Assembly (NCBI GenBank): GCA_943908475.1
Contig: CALTTG010000006.1
Span: forward strand, 55,246-119,245
Length of the DNA stretch: 64,000 bases
DNA from: an uncultured Burkholderiales bacterium
GTDB taxonomy: Bacteria > Pseudomonadota > Gammaproteobacteria > Burkholderiales > Burkholderiaceae_C
Direction: 5' to 3'
Shown: piece by piece, positions 9,654 to 18,603 of the stretch
How the letters are laid out: each line of letters starts with the position of its first letter
Position numbering within the stretch: the first letter of the stretch is position 1
Notes under the pieces: model-generated
What the model saw: only the letters and a program-made list of their open reading frames with translations
Told to the model about the DNA's origin: nothing
The model's database searches: none
Position numbers and translations under genes: made by a program

Positions 9654-10217
9654 TCAATCGGTTTCCGTGTCAAATGGCCCGTTTTCGGCACCATGGCCCG
9701 AGGCTTCGGCCTCGTCTTGGGCGCGCTTGAAGACCTGCCGGATGGCATCGCTCGCGAAGCCTCTGCCAGCAAGGTGACGCATCTGGCGCGCTTTTTCTTC
9801 GGGCGATCGGGGGCACTGACCAAAGCGCCGCACCCACAAGGCCCAGGCCCGGTCGACCTCGCTCTCGCGAAGGGTGCGCGTGAGGTCTTTGGTGAGCGCT
9901 TCGGGCAGCCGGTGTTGCGCCAACTCGGCTTTCAGCCTCGCCGTGCCGTAGCGAGCGGCCTTGCGGTGAACCACCGACTCGGCAAATCGCTCGGCGGACA
10001 AAAAGCCTCGCGCTTCGAGCTCGTCCAACACACTGTGGAGTTGCGCCTCCGACTCGGCATGGGGCCCGAGCTTGCGAACCAACTCCACCCGCGAATGCTC
10101 GCGGGCGGCCAAATACTTCAGCGCCCGACCTTTGAGCGACAAGCCCGGTCGGGTCGCCTTGCGCGAAGGGCCATCTGGCCCGGTCGCCTCATCGGCCGGC
10201 GACTCACTCGCCGGCAT
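9654..10217 (-). CDS. recX: Regulatory protein RecX
   Basis: Binds RecA filaments and limits their activity. The 187 residues contain three helical repeats typical of RecX: LKYLAAREHSRVELVRKL, the LxxxGFLSAERFAESVV segment, and RQMRHLAGRGFASDAIRQVF near the end. The ATG overlaps the end of recA by 14 bases, so expression should be coupled to SOS-induced recA. N-terminal 25 residues are Pro/Ala/Asp-rich and probably disordered. Confidence 0.93.
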   Translation of the reverse strand: MPASESPADEATGPDGPSRKATRPGLSLKGRALKYLAAREHSRVELVRKLGPHAESEAQLHSVLDELEARGFLSAERFAESVVHRKAARYGTARLKAELAQHRLPEALTKDLTRTLRESEVDRAWALWVRRFGQCPRSPEEKARQMRHLAGRGFASDAIRQVFKRAQDEAEASGHGAENGPFDTETD

Positions 10218-11259
10218 GGTCCGCGTTCACAGCGGCGGGCAGAAGGGCGATGTCAAGGGACTCGCGAATCTTGTTCTCGATCTCGCGGGCCAACTCGGGG
10301 TTCTCGCGCAGGAACTCGCGGGCGTTGTCCTTGCCTTGGCCGATCTTCTCGCCGTTGTAGGCGTACCAGGCCCCCGATTTGTCCACGACCTTGGCCGTGA
10401 CGCCCAGGTCGATGATTTCGCCTTCGCGGGAAATGCCTTCACCGTACAGGATGTCGAACTCGGCCGTTTTGAACGGAGGCGACACCTTGTTTTTGACCAC
10501 TTTGACCTTGGTCTCGTTGCCGATGATGTCGTCGCCCTTCTTGATGGAGCCGATGCGACGAATGTCCAGTCGCACCGAGGCGTAGAACTTCAAGGCATTG
10601 CCACCCGTGGTGGTTTCGGGCGAGCCGAACATGACACCGATTTTCATGCGGATCTGGTTGATGAAGATGACCATGCAGTTGGTCTTCTTGATCGTGGCCG
10701 TCAACTTGCGCAGGGCCTGGCTCATCAGCCGCGCTTGCAGCCCGGGCAAGGCATCGCCCATCTCGCCTTCCAACTCGGCCTTGGGCGTCAGTGCGGCCAC
10801 CGAGTCGACCACGATGAGGTCCACCGAACCGGAGCGGACCAGCGCATCGACGATTTCCAGGGCCTGCTCGCCGGTGTCGGGCTGCGAGATCAGCAGGTCA
10901 TGCAGGTTGACCCCGAGTTTCTGAGCGTATTGGGTGTCCAGCGCGTGTTCGGCATCGATGAACGCGCACACACCCGCTTGTTTCTGCATTTCGGCGATGA
11001 CTTGCAAGGTCAGGGTGGTCTTGCCCGACGACTCCGGGCCGTAGATTTCAACCACGCGCCCACGTGGCAAGCCCCCCACCCCCAAGGCGATGTCCAGGCC
11101 CAACGAGCCGGTCGAGACCACCTGGATGTCTTCGATCACTTCGCCTTCGCCCAGGCGCATGATGGAGCCCTTGCCGAATTGCTTTTCGATCTGGGCCAGG
11201 GCGGCCTGCAGGGCTTTGGCCTTTTCGGTGTTCAAGGCGGACTTGGCGGTCGATTCCAT
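10204..11259 (-). CDS. recA: Recombinase RecA
   Basis: ATP-dependent strand-exchange protein and co-protease that triggers LexA self-cleavage. The 351 residues are of normal length, with Walker A GPESSGKTT near residue 70, the MAW-like QARLMSQALRKLT segment, Walker B LIVVDSVAAL, and loop L2 around GSPETTTGGNALKFYASVR. ATG 11259 gives the expected N-terminus. An SOS box overlaps the likely -35 region about 65-80 bases upstream, and recX overlaps the 3' end. Confidence 0.98.
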   Translation of the reverse strand: MESTAKSALNTEKAKALQAALAQIEKQFGKGSIMRLGEGEVIEDIQVVSTGSLGLDIALGVGGLPRGRVVEIYGPESSGKTTLTLQVIAEMQKQAGVCAFIDAEHALDTQYAQKLGVNLHDLLISQPDTGEQALEIVDALVRSGSVDLIVVDSVAALTPKAELEGEMGDALPGLQARLMSQALRKLTATIKKTNCMVIFINQIRMKIGVMFGSPETTTGGNALKFYASVRLDIRRIGSIKKGDDIIGNETKVKVVKNKVSPPFKTAEFDILYGEGISREGEIIDLGVTAKVVDKSGAWYAYNGEKIGQGKDNAREFLRENPELAREIENKIRESLDIALLPAAVNADHAGE

Positions 11260-11309
11260 TCGTGTCTCCGTGGGGTTGCAGCGGGCTGCAGCGTCTGATG
11301 ATCTGGCGC

Positions 11310-11339
11310 CATTATGGCAAAGACTGGATCTTTGTACAG
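11310..11339 (-). promoter_or_regulatory. recA promoter with SOS (LexA) box
   Basis: Minus strand: CTGT-N8-CCAG at 11324-11339, against the LexA consensus CTGT-N8-ACAG, one mismatch. It overlaps a TGTACA -35-like hexamer which is followed 16 bases later by CATAAT (about 11311-11316), a good -10. Position upstream of recA makes this the expected LexA operator. Confidence 0.72.
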
Positions 11340-11435
11340 TGTTCTAACCAGCTTTTTTCTTCCCCCTCACGAGGGTTGCCCACGCCGCGCCCCATGTTTT
11401 TGCTGCACCGCAGCATTTCCACCTACACTCCGGCC

Positions 11436-12551
11436 ATGAGCCCACACGATGTTTCGCGCCCTTCCGTCGACCTGGCCCTGCAGGGAGGCGGCTCGCATGG
11501 CGCCTTCACCTGGGGCGTGCTGGACCGCTTGCTGGACGACGATGGTTTGAATTTCAGCGGCATTTCCGGGACGAGCGCAGGCGCCATGAATGGCGCGGTG
11601 ATGTTGACCGGCTACGTCAAGGGCTTGCAGGCCCACCCCGGTGATGAACGCAAAGCACGCAAGCGGGCTCAGAAGGCCCTGAAAGCGTTCTGGAGCGATG
11701 TCAGTGGACACGGGCCTCTGTTCTCGCCCATGACCTTGGACATGCGCAACGGTCAACTGCGCCCGCAGTACAACTTCGACCAGTTCCCGGCCTACCGCTG
11801 GATGAGCCTGTTCACCCAGGCCTTCAGCCCGTATGAGTTCAATCCGCTGAACCTGAATCCGCTGAAAGATGCGGTCATCCGGCACGTGGACGTCAGCGCC
11901 CTTCAAACCGGTTGCAGCGAGTGTGGCATCCGGTTGTTCTTGACCGCCACGTCGGTGAAAACCGGTCAGGCGCGGGTGTTCACCGACCAGGAGTTGAGCA
12001 TCGATGCGCTGATGGCGTCGGCCTGCCTCCCCTTCCTGTTTCAAGCCGTTCGCATCGACGGCGAAGACTATTGGGATGGGGGCTACACCGGCAATCCAGC
12101 GCTTTACCCCTTGATCTACAACACCGAGTCCCAGGACATCCTGCTCATCAAGATCAACCCCCTGCAACGCGATGAGACCCCGACCCGCAGCATGGACATC
12201 GTGGACCGCCTCAGCGAGATCACGTTCAACACCAGCTTGATGGGGGAAATGCGGGCGATTGCTTTCGTCAAGCGCTTGATCGGGGAAGGCAAACTGGAAC
12301 GCGGCCGCTACAAGGACCTGCGGATGCACATGATTGGCGACGAAGAGGGGCTTCAGCCCTTCAACGCGTCCAGCAAGTCCAACACCGACCCCAGCTTTCT
12401 CCAGACCCTGCACGACCTCGGCCATGCCGCGGCCGACCGTTGGCTGACAGTTCACCGGGCCGATGTGGGCGTGAACAACACGCTGGACATCGAAGGCACG
12501 TTTTTGAACCTGCAGCCCATCACAGGGACGCCCTCAACGCCGACTTCCTGA
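11436..12551 (+). CDS. Patatin-like phospholipase
   Basis: Serine-aspartate dyad lipid acyl hydrolase of 371 residues. It shows the oxyanion-hole GGGSHGAFTWG (about residues 15-25), nucleophile elbow GTSAG (Ser about 46), and the catalytic Asp in WDGGYTGNP (about 215). No signal peptide is apparent from the chosen ATG at 11436; the frame continues upstream through the recA promoter, which argues against earlier starts. Last codons overlap the convergent glycosyltransferase gene by 18 bases. Acts probably in the cytoplasm on membrane lipids or stored polyhydroxyalkanoate; substrate unknown. Confidence 0.9.
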   Translation: MSPHDVSRPSVDLALQGGGSHGAFTWGVLDRLLDDDGLNFSGISGTSAGAMNGAVMLTGYVKGLQAHPGDERKARKRAQKALKAFWSDVSGHGPLFSPMTLDMRNGQLRPQYNFDQFPAYRWMSLFTQAFSPYEFNPLNLNPLKDAVIRHVDVSALQTGCSECGIRLFLTATSVKTGQARVFTDQELSIDALMASACLPFLFQAVRIDGEDYWDGGYTGNPALYPLIYNTESQDILLIKINPLQRDETPTRSMDIVDRLSEITFNTSLMGEMRAIAFVKRLIGEGKLERGRYKDLRMHMIGDEEGLQPFNASSKSNTDPSFLQTLHDLGHAAADRWLTVHRADVGVNNTLDIEGTFLNLQPITGTPSTPTS

Positions 12552-13745
12552 GGTCAACAGCGCGCGGTAGGCGGTCTCGCCGTGCGTCAAGCCATATCGG
12601 GCGACCACATCGGCACGGGCCTGCGTCCGCACAGGCCACCAACGCTCAGGCTGCACCAACACCTCCACCACCTGATCGGCCATCGCGGCGCTGTCGAAGA
12701 AATCCACCAGCAGGCCGTTCTCACCATGGCGGATCACTTCCATGACGGGCGGCGTGCGAGAGCCGATCACCAGACAAGCGGTGGCCATGGCCTCGAGCAT
12801 GGACCACGACAACACGAAGGGGTAGGTCAGGTAGACGTGGGCGCTGGAGACCTGCAGCAGGCGGCGGTAAGACTCGTAGGGGATGGTGCCGAGAAAATGG
12901 GTGCGCGCGGGGTCGACCTTCACCTCTCGCAACATGCGCTCCCGCCAGTGGGCCGCATCCGGCGGCTGGCTGCCGTAGCTGACCTCGTCACCGCCGACGA
13001 TGACGGTGTGACACGTCGGATGAAGCTTCTGAATGCGCGGCAACGCCCGCATGAAGCTGTGAAAGCCCCGGTAGGGCTCCAAGTTGCGCGCCACGTAAGT
13101 GACCACGGGGTCGCCGGCTTTGAGCATGGTGCCCTCAGGCAGGGTGAAGGTGGCCTGTTCATCCGGGCGCAACAGGTCGGTGTCCACGCCTTCGTGGATG
13201 AGGTGAATGCGGGGTTGGTACACCTCGGGATGTCGGCTTCGTTGCCAGGCGGTCGGGCTCACGCCCACGTCGCAGCCCTCCAAGTTGAGCAGGTGCAAGG
13301 CATTCCAGGTGCGCCATCTCGCTCGGGCATCGAAGCTGGTGGGGAACTCGGGGTCGAAGTTCAAATCACTGCCTTCGGTGCCATGGAACCACTCGCACAC
13401 ATGGACGATGCGCACCTGAGGGAAGACATCGCGGGCATACAGCGTCTCTCCCCACCCCGGGTGCGCCAAGATCACATCGGGCACCCAGCCATCGCGTTTG
13501 AGTTGCTGCAATGAACGCACCACCGCCTGCCCATGCAGCACCGCTTGCTCCATTTGGCGAAGGTAGTGGTGCTGCTGCGCGCCCACTTCGCGATGCACGG
13601 TGTACGTCAAGCAACGCACCTCAGGCACCCCAGGCGACGAATCGCGACCCAGCCCCAGCACCTCCCAACCCGGGCGGCGATGCCACAGAGGCGCCATCCG
13701 CCGGAACTGACCGGGAAAGTTCTGGTGAATGAGCAGCAGTTTCAT
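12534..13745 (-). CDS. Family 4-type glycosyltransferase
   Basis: Retaining GT-B enzyme of 403 residues that would transfer a sugar from a nucleotide donor to a glycan or lipid acceptor. N-terminal Rossmann start MKLLLIHQNFPGQFRRM, the VVTYVARNLEPYRGF segment that opens the donor domain (about residue 215), and the E-x7-E region in SWSMLEAMATACLVIGS (about 325). ATG 13745 was chosen because the family start is intact there; the frame runs upstream through non-conserved sequence. No other polysaccharide genes are adjacent, so it may be an orphan enzyme; target unknown. Confidence 0.88.
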   Translation of the reverse strand: MKLLLIHQNFPGQFRRMAPLWHRRPGWEVLGLGRDSSPGVPEVRCLTYTVHREVGAQQHHYLRQMEQAVLHGQAVVRSLQQLKRDGWVPDVILAHPGWGETLYARDVFPQVRIVHVCEWFHGTEGSDLNFDPEFPTSFDARARWRTWNALHLLNLEGCDVGVSPTAWQRSRHPEVYQPRIHLIHEGVDTDLLRPDEQATFTLPEGTMLKAGDPVVTYVARNLEPYRGFHSFMRALPRIQKLHPTCHTVIVGGDEVSYGSQPPDAAHWRERMLREVKVDPARTHFLGTIPYESYRRLLQVSSAHVYLTYPFVLSWSMLEAMATACLVIGSRTPPVMEVIRHGENGLLVDFFDSAAMADQVVEVLVQPERWWPVRTQARADVVARYGLTHGETAYRALLTSGSRR

Positions 13746-13859
13746 GGCGCCATTGTGCTTGGCACCTTCAAGGCTCCGGTGTTTGATCCAGCGCAATCGG
13801 TCTGGCCGACCCATGGGCGAGCATTCAGTCAAGCTTCCGCTCAACCCAGGAGACACCCG

Positions 13860-14102
13860 ATGGTCGTTGACAACCACCCTCTCGCCCGCGATTTCCCAGA
13901 ACACAAGGACCGCATCCACTCGCTCAAGACCGGCAATGCCCACTTTGCCCGCTTGCACACCGACTACGAAGAAGTCGATAAGGCCGTGATTCGGCTGGAG
14001 ACGGGGGTTGAACATGCCTCGGACGCCGAGTTGGAAACCCGCAAAAAGCAGCGCGTGGCGCTGAAGGATGAGCTGTACGCCATGCTGCAAGCAGCCGCTT
14101 GA
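13860..14102 (+). CDS. Small DUF465 (YdcH-like) protein
   Basis: An 80-residue, mostly helical, highly charged cytoplasmic protein: DHPL-like NHPLARDFPEHKDRIHSLK start, then FARLHTDYEEVDKAVIRLE and KKQRVALKDELYAMLQ. This is the compact DUF465 coiled-coil hairpin. AGGAG lies seven bases before ATG 13860, so the longer upstream frame is not used. Function of the family is not established. A terminator follows at 14189-14216. Confidence 0.85.
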   Translation: MVVDNHPLARDFPEHKDRIHSLKTGNAHFARLHTDYEEVDKAVIRLETGVEHASDAELETRKKQRVALKDELYAMLQAAA

Positions 14103-14188
14103 GACCGAAACACGGCATCACACCATTTCCCAGGGAGGGAGATTGCCGCACCGCCCCCAGCTGACCCGCTGGGCCCACGGTGCCCCAA

Positions 14189-14225
14189 GGCCTGACGCCA
14201 CAAGCGTCGGGCCTTTCGCTTGTGG
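14189..14225 (+). terminator. Terminator with an alternative overlapping hairpin
   Basis: First structure: ten-base stem GGCCTGACGC/GCGTCGGGCC (14189-14198 with 14204-14213, one G-T pair) and TTT. Second structure: nine-base stem CCACAAGCG/CGCTTGTGG (14198-14206 with 14217-14225). They share bases, so only one can form at a time. It lies between the DUF465 gene and metH. Confidence 0.65.
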
Positions 14226-14264
14226 GGGGCGCGGCAGTGCGATCACCCCCGGTAAAATCATGGG

Positions 14265-17069
14265 ATGACCGCCACCGCACTGCCCCCGTCCTCGCCCACC
14301 GCCACCACCCCACCCATGCGCCTGTCCGGCCTGGAGCCGGTGCTGATCGGCCAGGGCTCGCTGTTCGTCAACGTGGGCGAACGCACCAACGTGACGGGCT
14401 CAAAGGCTTTCGCCCGCATGATCTTGGAGGGGCGCTTCGAAGATGCCCTCTCGGTGGCGCGCCAGCAGGTGGAAAACGGCGCCCAGGTCATCGACATCAA
14501 CATGGACGAGGCCATGCTCGACAGCAAGGCCGCCATGGTGCGCTTCCTGAACCTGATCGCAGGTGAGCCGGAAATCGCGCGGGTGCCCATCATGATCGAC
14601 TCGTCCAAGTGGGACGTGATCGAAGCGGGCCTCAAGTGCATCCAGGGCAAGGGCATCGTCAACTCGATCTCCCTGAAAGAGGGCGAAGCGCCCTTCCGAC
14701 ACCAGGCTCGCCTGATCAAACGCTACGGCGCCGCCGCCGTGGTCATGGCCTTCGACGAAGTAGGGCAGGCCGACACCTACCAGCGCAAGGTCGAGATCTG
14801 CGAACGCGCCTACCGCCTGCTGGTCGACGAGATCGGTTTCGCGCCCGAAGACATCATCTTCGACCCCAACATCTTCGCCATTGCCACCGGCATTGAAGAG
14901 CACGACAACTACGCCGTCGACTTCATCGAAGCCACGCGCTGGATCAAGCAGAACCTGCCGGGCGCCAAGGTGTCGGGCGGCGTGTCGAACGTGTCCTTCA
15001 GCTTCCGCGGCAACGAGCCGGTGCGTGAGGCCATTCACACCGTGTTCCTGTACCACGCCATCCAGGCGGGCATGGACATGGGCATCGTGAACGCCGGCAT
15101 GGTGGGCGTGTACGACGACCTGCCACCGGTGCTGCGCGAGCGCGTGGAAGACGTGGTGCTCAACCGCCAGCCCCGCTACCTGGAAGGCGACGACACCAGC
15201 CTCACGCCCACCGAGCGCCTGCTGGCCATTGCCGACGAAGTCAAAGGCATGGCCAAAGACGATTCGGCCAAGCTGGCGTGGCGCGGCACCCCCGAGCAAC
15301 CCGTCTCGGTGGAACAGCGCCTGAGCCATGCCCTGGTGCATGGCATCACCGAGTTCATCAACCACGACACCGAAGAGTGCTACCAGCAGATCAAGGCCAA
15401 GGGCGGCCGCCCGCTGCACGTGATCGAAGGCCCGCTGATGGCCGGCATGAACACCGTGGGCGACCTGTTCGGCGCCGGCAAGATGTTCCTGCCCCAGGTG
15501 GTGAAAAGCGCCCGCGTGATGAAGCAGGCCGTGGCCCACCTGGTGCCCTACATCGAAGAAGAAAAGCGCCAGCTGGAACTCAGCGGTGGTGACGTGAAGG
15601 CCAAGGGCAAGATCGTGATCGCCACCGTGAAGGGCGATGTGCACGACATCGGCAAGAACATCGTGACCGTGGTTCTGCAGTGCAACAACTTCGAGGTGGT
15701 CAACATGGGCGTGATGGTGCCCTGCAAGGACATCCTCGACAAGGCCAAGGAAGTGGGCGCCGACATCATCGGCCTGTCGGGCCTGATCACGCCGTCGCTG
15801 GAAGAGATGCAGTACGTGGCCGCCGAAATGGAGCGCGACGAATACTTCCGCAGCCGCCAGACCCCGCTGCTGATCGGTGGCGCCACGTGTTCGCGCGTGC
15901 ACACCGCCGTGAAGATCGCGCCCAACTACTCGGGCCCCGTGGTCTATGTGCCCGATGCCTCGCGCGCCGTGGGCGTGTGCTCCGACCTGCTGAGCACCGA
16001 ACGCCAGGCCGCCTACATCGCCGAGTTGAACGCCGACTACGAGACCGTGCGCCAGCAACACGCCAACAAGAAGGCCACACCGCTGGTCTCGCTGGCCGAA
16101 GCCCGCGCCAACAAGGCCCAGGTCAACTTCAGCACCCACACGCCTGAGGTGCCCAAGTTCATCGGCCGCCGCGTGTTCAAAAACTATGACCTGGCCGAGC
16201 TGGTGCCCTACATCGATTGGGGCCCCTTCTTCCAGACCTGGGACCTGGCCGGGCCCTTCCCCGCCATCCTGGACGATGAGATCGTGGGCGAAGAAGCCAA
16301 GCGCGTGTACGCCGATGCGCAAGCGATGCTCAAGAAGCTGGTGGACGGTCGTTGGTTGACCGCCCACGGTGTGATCGGGCTTTACCCGGCCAACACGGTG
16401 AACGACGATGCCATCGAGCTGTACGCCGACGAGCAACGACACACCCCGATCTTGAGCTGGCGCCCCCTGCGCATGCAGACCGTTCGCCCCGTGGTCGATG
16501 GCGTCAAGCGCCCCAACCGCTCCTTGGCCGATTTCGTGGCGCCGCGACCCGAGGCCGGAGGCAAGCCGGATTACGTGGGCATGTTCGCCGTGACCGCGGG
16601 GTTGAACATCGAGAAGAAGGAAGCCGAGTTCATGGCCCACCATGACGACTACTCGGCCATCATGCTCAAGGCCTTGGCCGACCGCTTGGCAGAGGCCTTT
16701 GCCGAGCGCATGCACGAACGCGTGCGAACCGACTTCTGGGGCTATGCCGCCGATGAAAAACTCGATGGCCCGGCGCTGATCAAGGAACAGTACAGAGGCA
16801 TCCGCCCCGCACCGGGGTACCCAGCCTGCCCGGACCACACCATCAAACGCGCGATGTTCGAGGTGCTGGACGCCCACGACGTGCACATGCACCTGACCGA
16901 GAGCCTGGCCATGATGCCTGCCGCCAGCGTGAGCGGCTTCTACCTGAGCCACCCTGAAGCGGCCTACTTCAACGTGGGCAAGATTGGCGGCGATCAGGTG
17001 GAGGACTGGGCTCATGCCCAAGGCATGAGCCTGGCCGAGGCCGAACGGGCGCTGGCGCCCAATTTGTGA
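14265..17069 (+). CDS. metH: Cobalamin-dependent methionine synthase lacking the homocysteine domain
   Basis: Carries three of the four MetH modules in 934 residues: pterin (methyltetrahydrofolate) domain (about 20-290, start LFVNVGERTNVTGSKAF), B12 module with cap (about 340-440) and cobalamin-binding motif D458-x-H460-x-x-G463 (His is the cobalt ligand), and the S-adenosylmethionine reactivation domain (about 640-930, with RPAPGYPACPDH). The N-terminal homocysteine-binding barrel of about 330 residues is absent; ATG 14265 begins after a non-coding stretch. In many Burkholderiales that barrel is a separate gene, which is not in this window. An internal ATG at 14316 is an alternative start. 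The stop is one base from the convergent caspase gene. Confidence 0.96.
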   Translation: MTATALPPSSPTATTPPMRLSGLEPVLIGQGSLFVNVGERTNVTGSKAFARMILEGRFEDALSVARQQVENGAQVIDINMDEAMLDSKAAMVRFLNLIAGEPEIARVPIMIDSSKWDVIEAGLKCIQGKGIVNSISLKEGEAPFRHQARLIKRYGAAAVVMAFDEVGQADTYQRKVEICERAYRLLVDEIGFAPEDIIFDPNIFAIATGIEEHDNYAVDFIEATRWIKQNLPGAKVSGGVSNVSFSFRGNEPVREAIHTVFLYHAIQAGMDMGIVNAGMVGVYDDLPPVLRERVEDVVLNRQPRYLEGDDTSLTPTERLLAIADEVKGMAKDDSAKLAWRGTPEQPVSVEQRLSHALVHGITEFINHDTEECYQQIKAKGGRPLHVIEGPLMAGMNTVGDLFGAGKMFLPQVVKSARVMKQAVAHLVPYIEEEKRQLELSGGDVKAKGKIVIATVKGDVHDIGKNIVTVVLQCNNFEVVNMGVMVPCKDILDKAKEVGADIIGLSGLITPSLEEMQYVAAEMERDEYFRSRQTPLLIGGATCSRVHTAVKIAPNYSGPVVYVPDASRAVGVCSDLLSTERQAAYIAELNADYETVRQQHANKKATPLVSLAEARANKAQVNFSTHTPEVPKFIGRRVFKNYDLAELVPYIDWGPFFQTWDLAGPFPAILDDEIVGEEAKRVYADAQAMLKKLVDGRWLTAHGVIGLYPANTVNDDAIELYADEQRHTPILSWRPLRMQTVRPVVDGVKRPNRSLADFVAPRPEAGGKPDYVGMFAVTAGLNIEKKEAEFMAHHDDYSAIMLKALADRLAEAFAERMHERVRTDFWGYAADEKLDGPALIKEQYRGIRPAPGYPACPDHTIKRAMFEVLDAHDVHMHLTESLAMMPAASVSGFYLSHPEAAYFNVGKIGGDQVEDWAHAQGMSLAEAERALAPNL

Positions 17070-17070
17070 C

Positions 17071-17901
17071 TCAGCGCAAACGCACGACCCGCCCCCGTGG
17101 GTCGTCGGCTCGACCGCAGCCCTGAGCCGCCGATGCGTTGACACACAGTTCACCGACCAGGCTGCTGGACTCCCACGGCACCTGCTGACCGGCAGAGTCT
17201 TGCGCGACGCTCAGTCGAACGCGCTTGAACACGGTTTCAATGGGCACCCCAGGTTTCTGAAGCTCTTCGCTCAAACGCTGGGTGTAGAGGCTGTGGGGGC
17301 GATCAGGCCCATCGCTGGCCACGCGGTTGGGTGCGGTCGAAAAGCCGACGATCGTGCCTTTGGGGGCCACCATCGAACCCATGCCTTCCCCCCGCTGCAC
17401 CTCCAACGAGCGGGTGCGAGGACGCACCGGCATGCTGCGACAGGCATCAAAGACCAAGACATTGGCGCCTTGAGGTGACATCGAGACGCGCTCGATCAAG
17501 GCCGTGCCGTCCACCGCCCGGGCAGGCAGGTCGTCTTCCGACTTCAGTTGCACATCGGTGGGCAACAGGTAGTTGCGGCCTCGGTACTGGGCCCCATGGC
17601 CGCTGAAGTAAATGAACCTCACCGAACTCTGGGTCGACCCGTTCAGGAATGCCAGGATTTCATCCAACATGGTCTGCAAGGACGCGTCTTGCACCAGTCG
17701 AACCTGGAACCCCAGCGAGTCCAGTGTGGTGGCCATCAAGCGGGCGTCGGCCTTCGCATTCTTCAGCGGGGCCTGCGGGTAGTTGCCATTGCCGATCACA
17801 AGGGCCTGCCGATCTGGTGGTGCCGCCCCCACCGAGCCCGCACATGCCCAGGCCAGCGGCCACAGCACGCACGCTCGACGCGACACGCAGGGCAAGCTCA
17901 C
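17071..17901 (-). CDS. Secreted caspase-like cysteine peptidase (C14 family)
   Basis: A 276-residue exported protein: signal peptide about residues 1-26 (ends GSVGAA), then a caspase p20-type domain starting RQALVIGNGNY. The catalytic dyad is intact: His102 in YFSGHG and Cys154 in VFDACR. Start is GTG 17901, overlapping the stop of the anti-sigma gene in GTGA, so the two are translationally coupled. It ends the unit sigma factor, anti-sigma factor, caspase. Bacterial members of this family (orthocaspases and relatives) generally cleave after basic residues; here the substrate is unknown. A role in cleaving the anti-sigma factor or the repeat proteins of this locus is a guess. A second caspase gene lies across the control region. 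Confidence 0.88.
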   Translation of the reverse strand: MSLPCVSRRACVLWPLAWACAGSVGAAPPDRQALVIGNGNYPQAPLKNAKADARLMATTLDSLGFQVRLVQDASLQTMLDEILAFLNGSTQSSVRFIYFSGHGAQYRGRNYLLPTDVQLKSEDDLPARAVDGTALIERVSMSPQGANVLVFDACRSMPVRPRTRSLEVQRGEGMGSMVAPKGTIVGFSTAPNRVASDGPDRPHSLYTQRLSEELQKPGVPIETVFKRVRLSVAQDSAGQQVPWESSSLVGELCVNASAAQGCGRADDPRGRVVRLR

Positions 17902-18599
17902 TGCCGCCACTCCTTGGGCCCTTGGGTGTCCGCCTCGATCTGAATCGTGACGCCTGAGGCACGAAGGGATGCCGTCATCTCCGCCATCGACACCAGTTCG
18001 GACGCCAGCCAATACTCCCCCAGCTGATTGGGCCCCGCGACCAGGCGAGCACCGGCTGCGACCAGGGCCTGCCGAACCTCGCGCTCGCTGGCATCCTCTC
18101 GGAACCGAACCCGAAGCGTTCGCACCTCGGTGACCGACACCCCGCGCTCGGTCTCCATCGGAACGGTGTGCTCTTGATGCTGCCACACCAGCAGGCTGGC
18201 TTGGATCATCACCAGGGCCACCATGGCGCCAGCCATCCGGGGGCCACACACGGCGTCCACCATCCGATGCCACCAAGACAACCTGGGCACGCCTTGCACC
18301 ACGCGCGGTGGGGCCTGCACCGTCGACTTGACATCGACTGCGGCCTCTGGACCGCGAACCTTGGACAACAAGCGCCCCAAGCCCAAGTCACCCGGCGCGG
18401 CTTCCACCAGCCATCCGGCGCGAGAACGAAACACCGTCTCTTGGGCCAGCATCCGCCGGGCCGCCTCACTGCGGACCATCCAGTCATCGACCCACTGACG
18501 GTCCGGGGCATCGAGCGTGTTGTTCACATACCAGGGCAGCAAGCTCTGCAGCCGGTCCCGCGCTTCAGCGTCCAGTTCAAGGGTGGGGTCCGAGCTCAT
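17898..18599 (-). CDS. Probable anti-sigma factor, single membrane helix
   Basis: A 233-residue protein directly after an ECF sigma gene (4-base gap). The N-terminal part has LLPWYVNNTLDAPDRQWVDDW, the pattern seen at the start of many anti-sigma cytoplasmic domains; no zinc-binding H-x3-C-x2-C is seen. One membrane helix follows (about residues 120-140, MAGAMVALVMIQASLLVW). The periplasmic part contains RTLRVRFREDASEREVRQAL and GARLVAGPNQLGEYWL, which resembles the small propeptide-like fold found in protease prodomains and some anti-sigma factors. The assignment rests on position and topology. Confidence 0.75.
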   Translation of the reverse strand: MSSDPTLELDAEARDRLQSLLPWYVNNTLDAPDRQWVDDWMVRSEAARRMLAQETVFRSRAGWLVEAAPGDLGLGRLLSKVRGPEAAVDVKSTVQAPPRVVQGVPRLSWWHRMVDAVCGPRMAGAMVALVMIQASLLVWQHQEHTVPMETERGVSVTEVRTLRVRFREDASEREVRQALVAAGARLVAGPNQLGEYWLASELVSMAEMTASLRASGVTIQIEADTQGPKEWRQ

Positions 18600-18603
18600 G
18601 CAT

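Noticed and set aside
14400..17153. Open frame of 917 codons on the minus strand
   Set aside because: Antisense to metH over its whole length; His- and Val-rich artefact.
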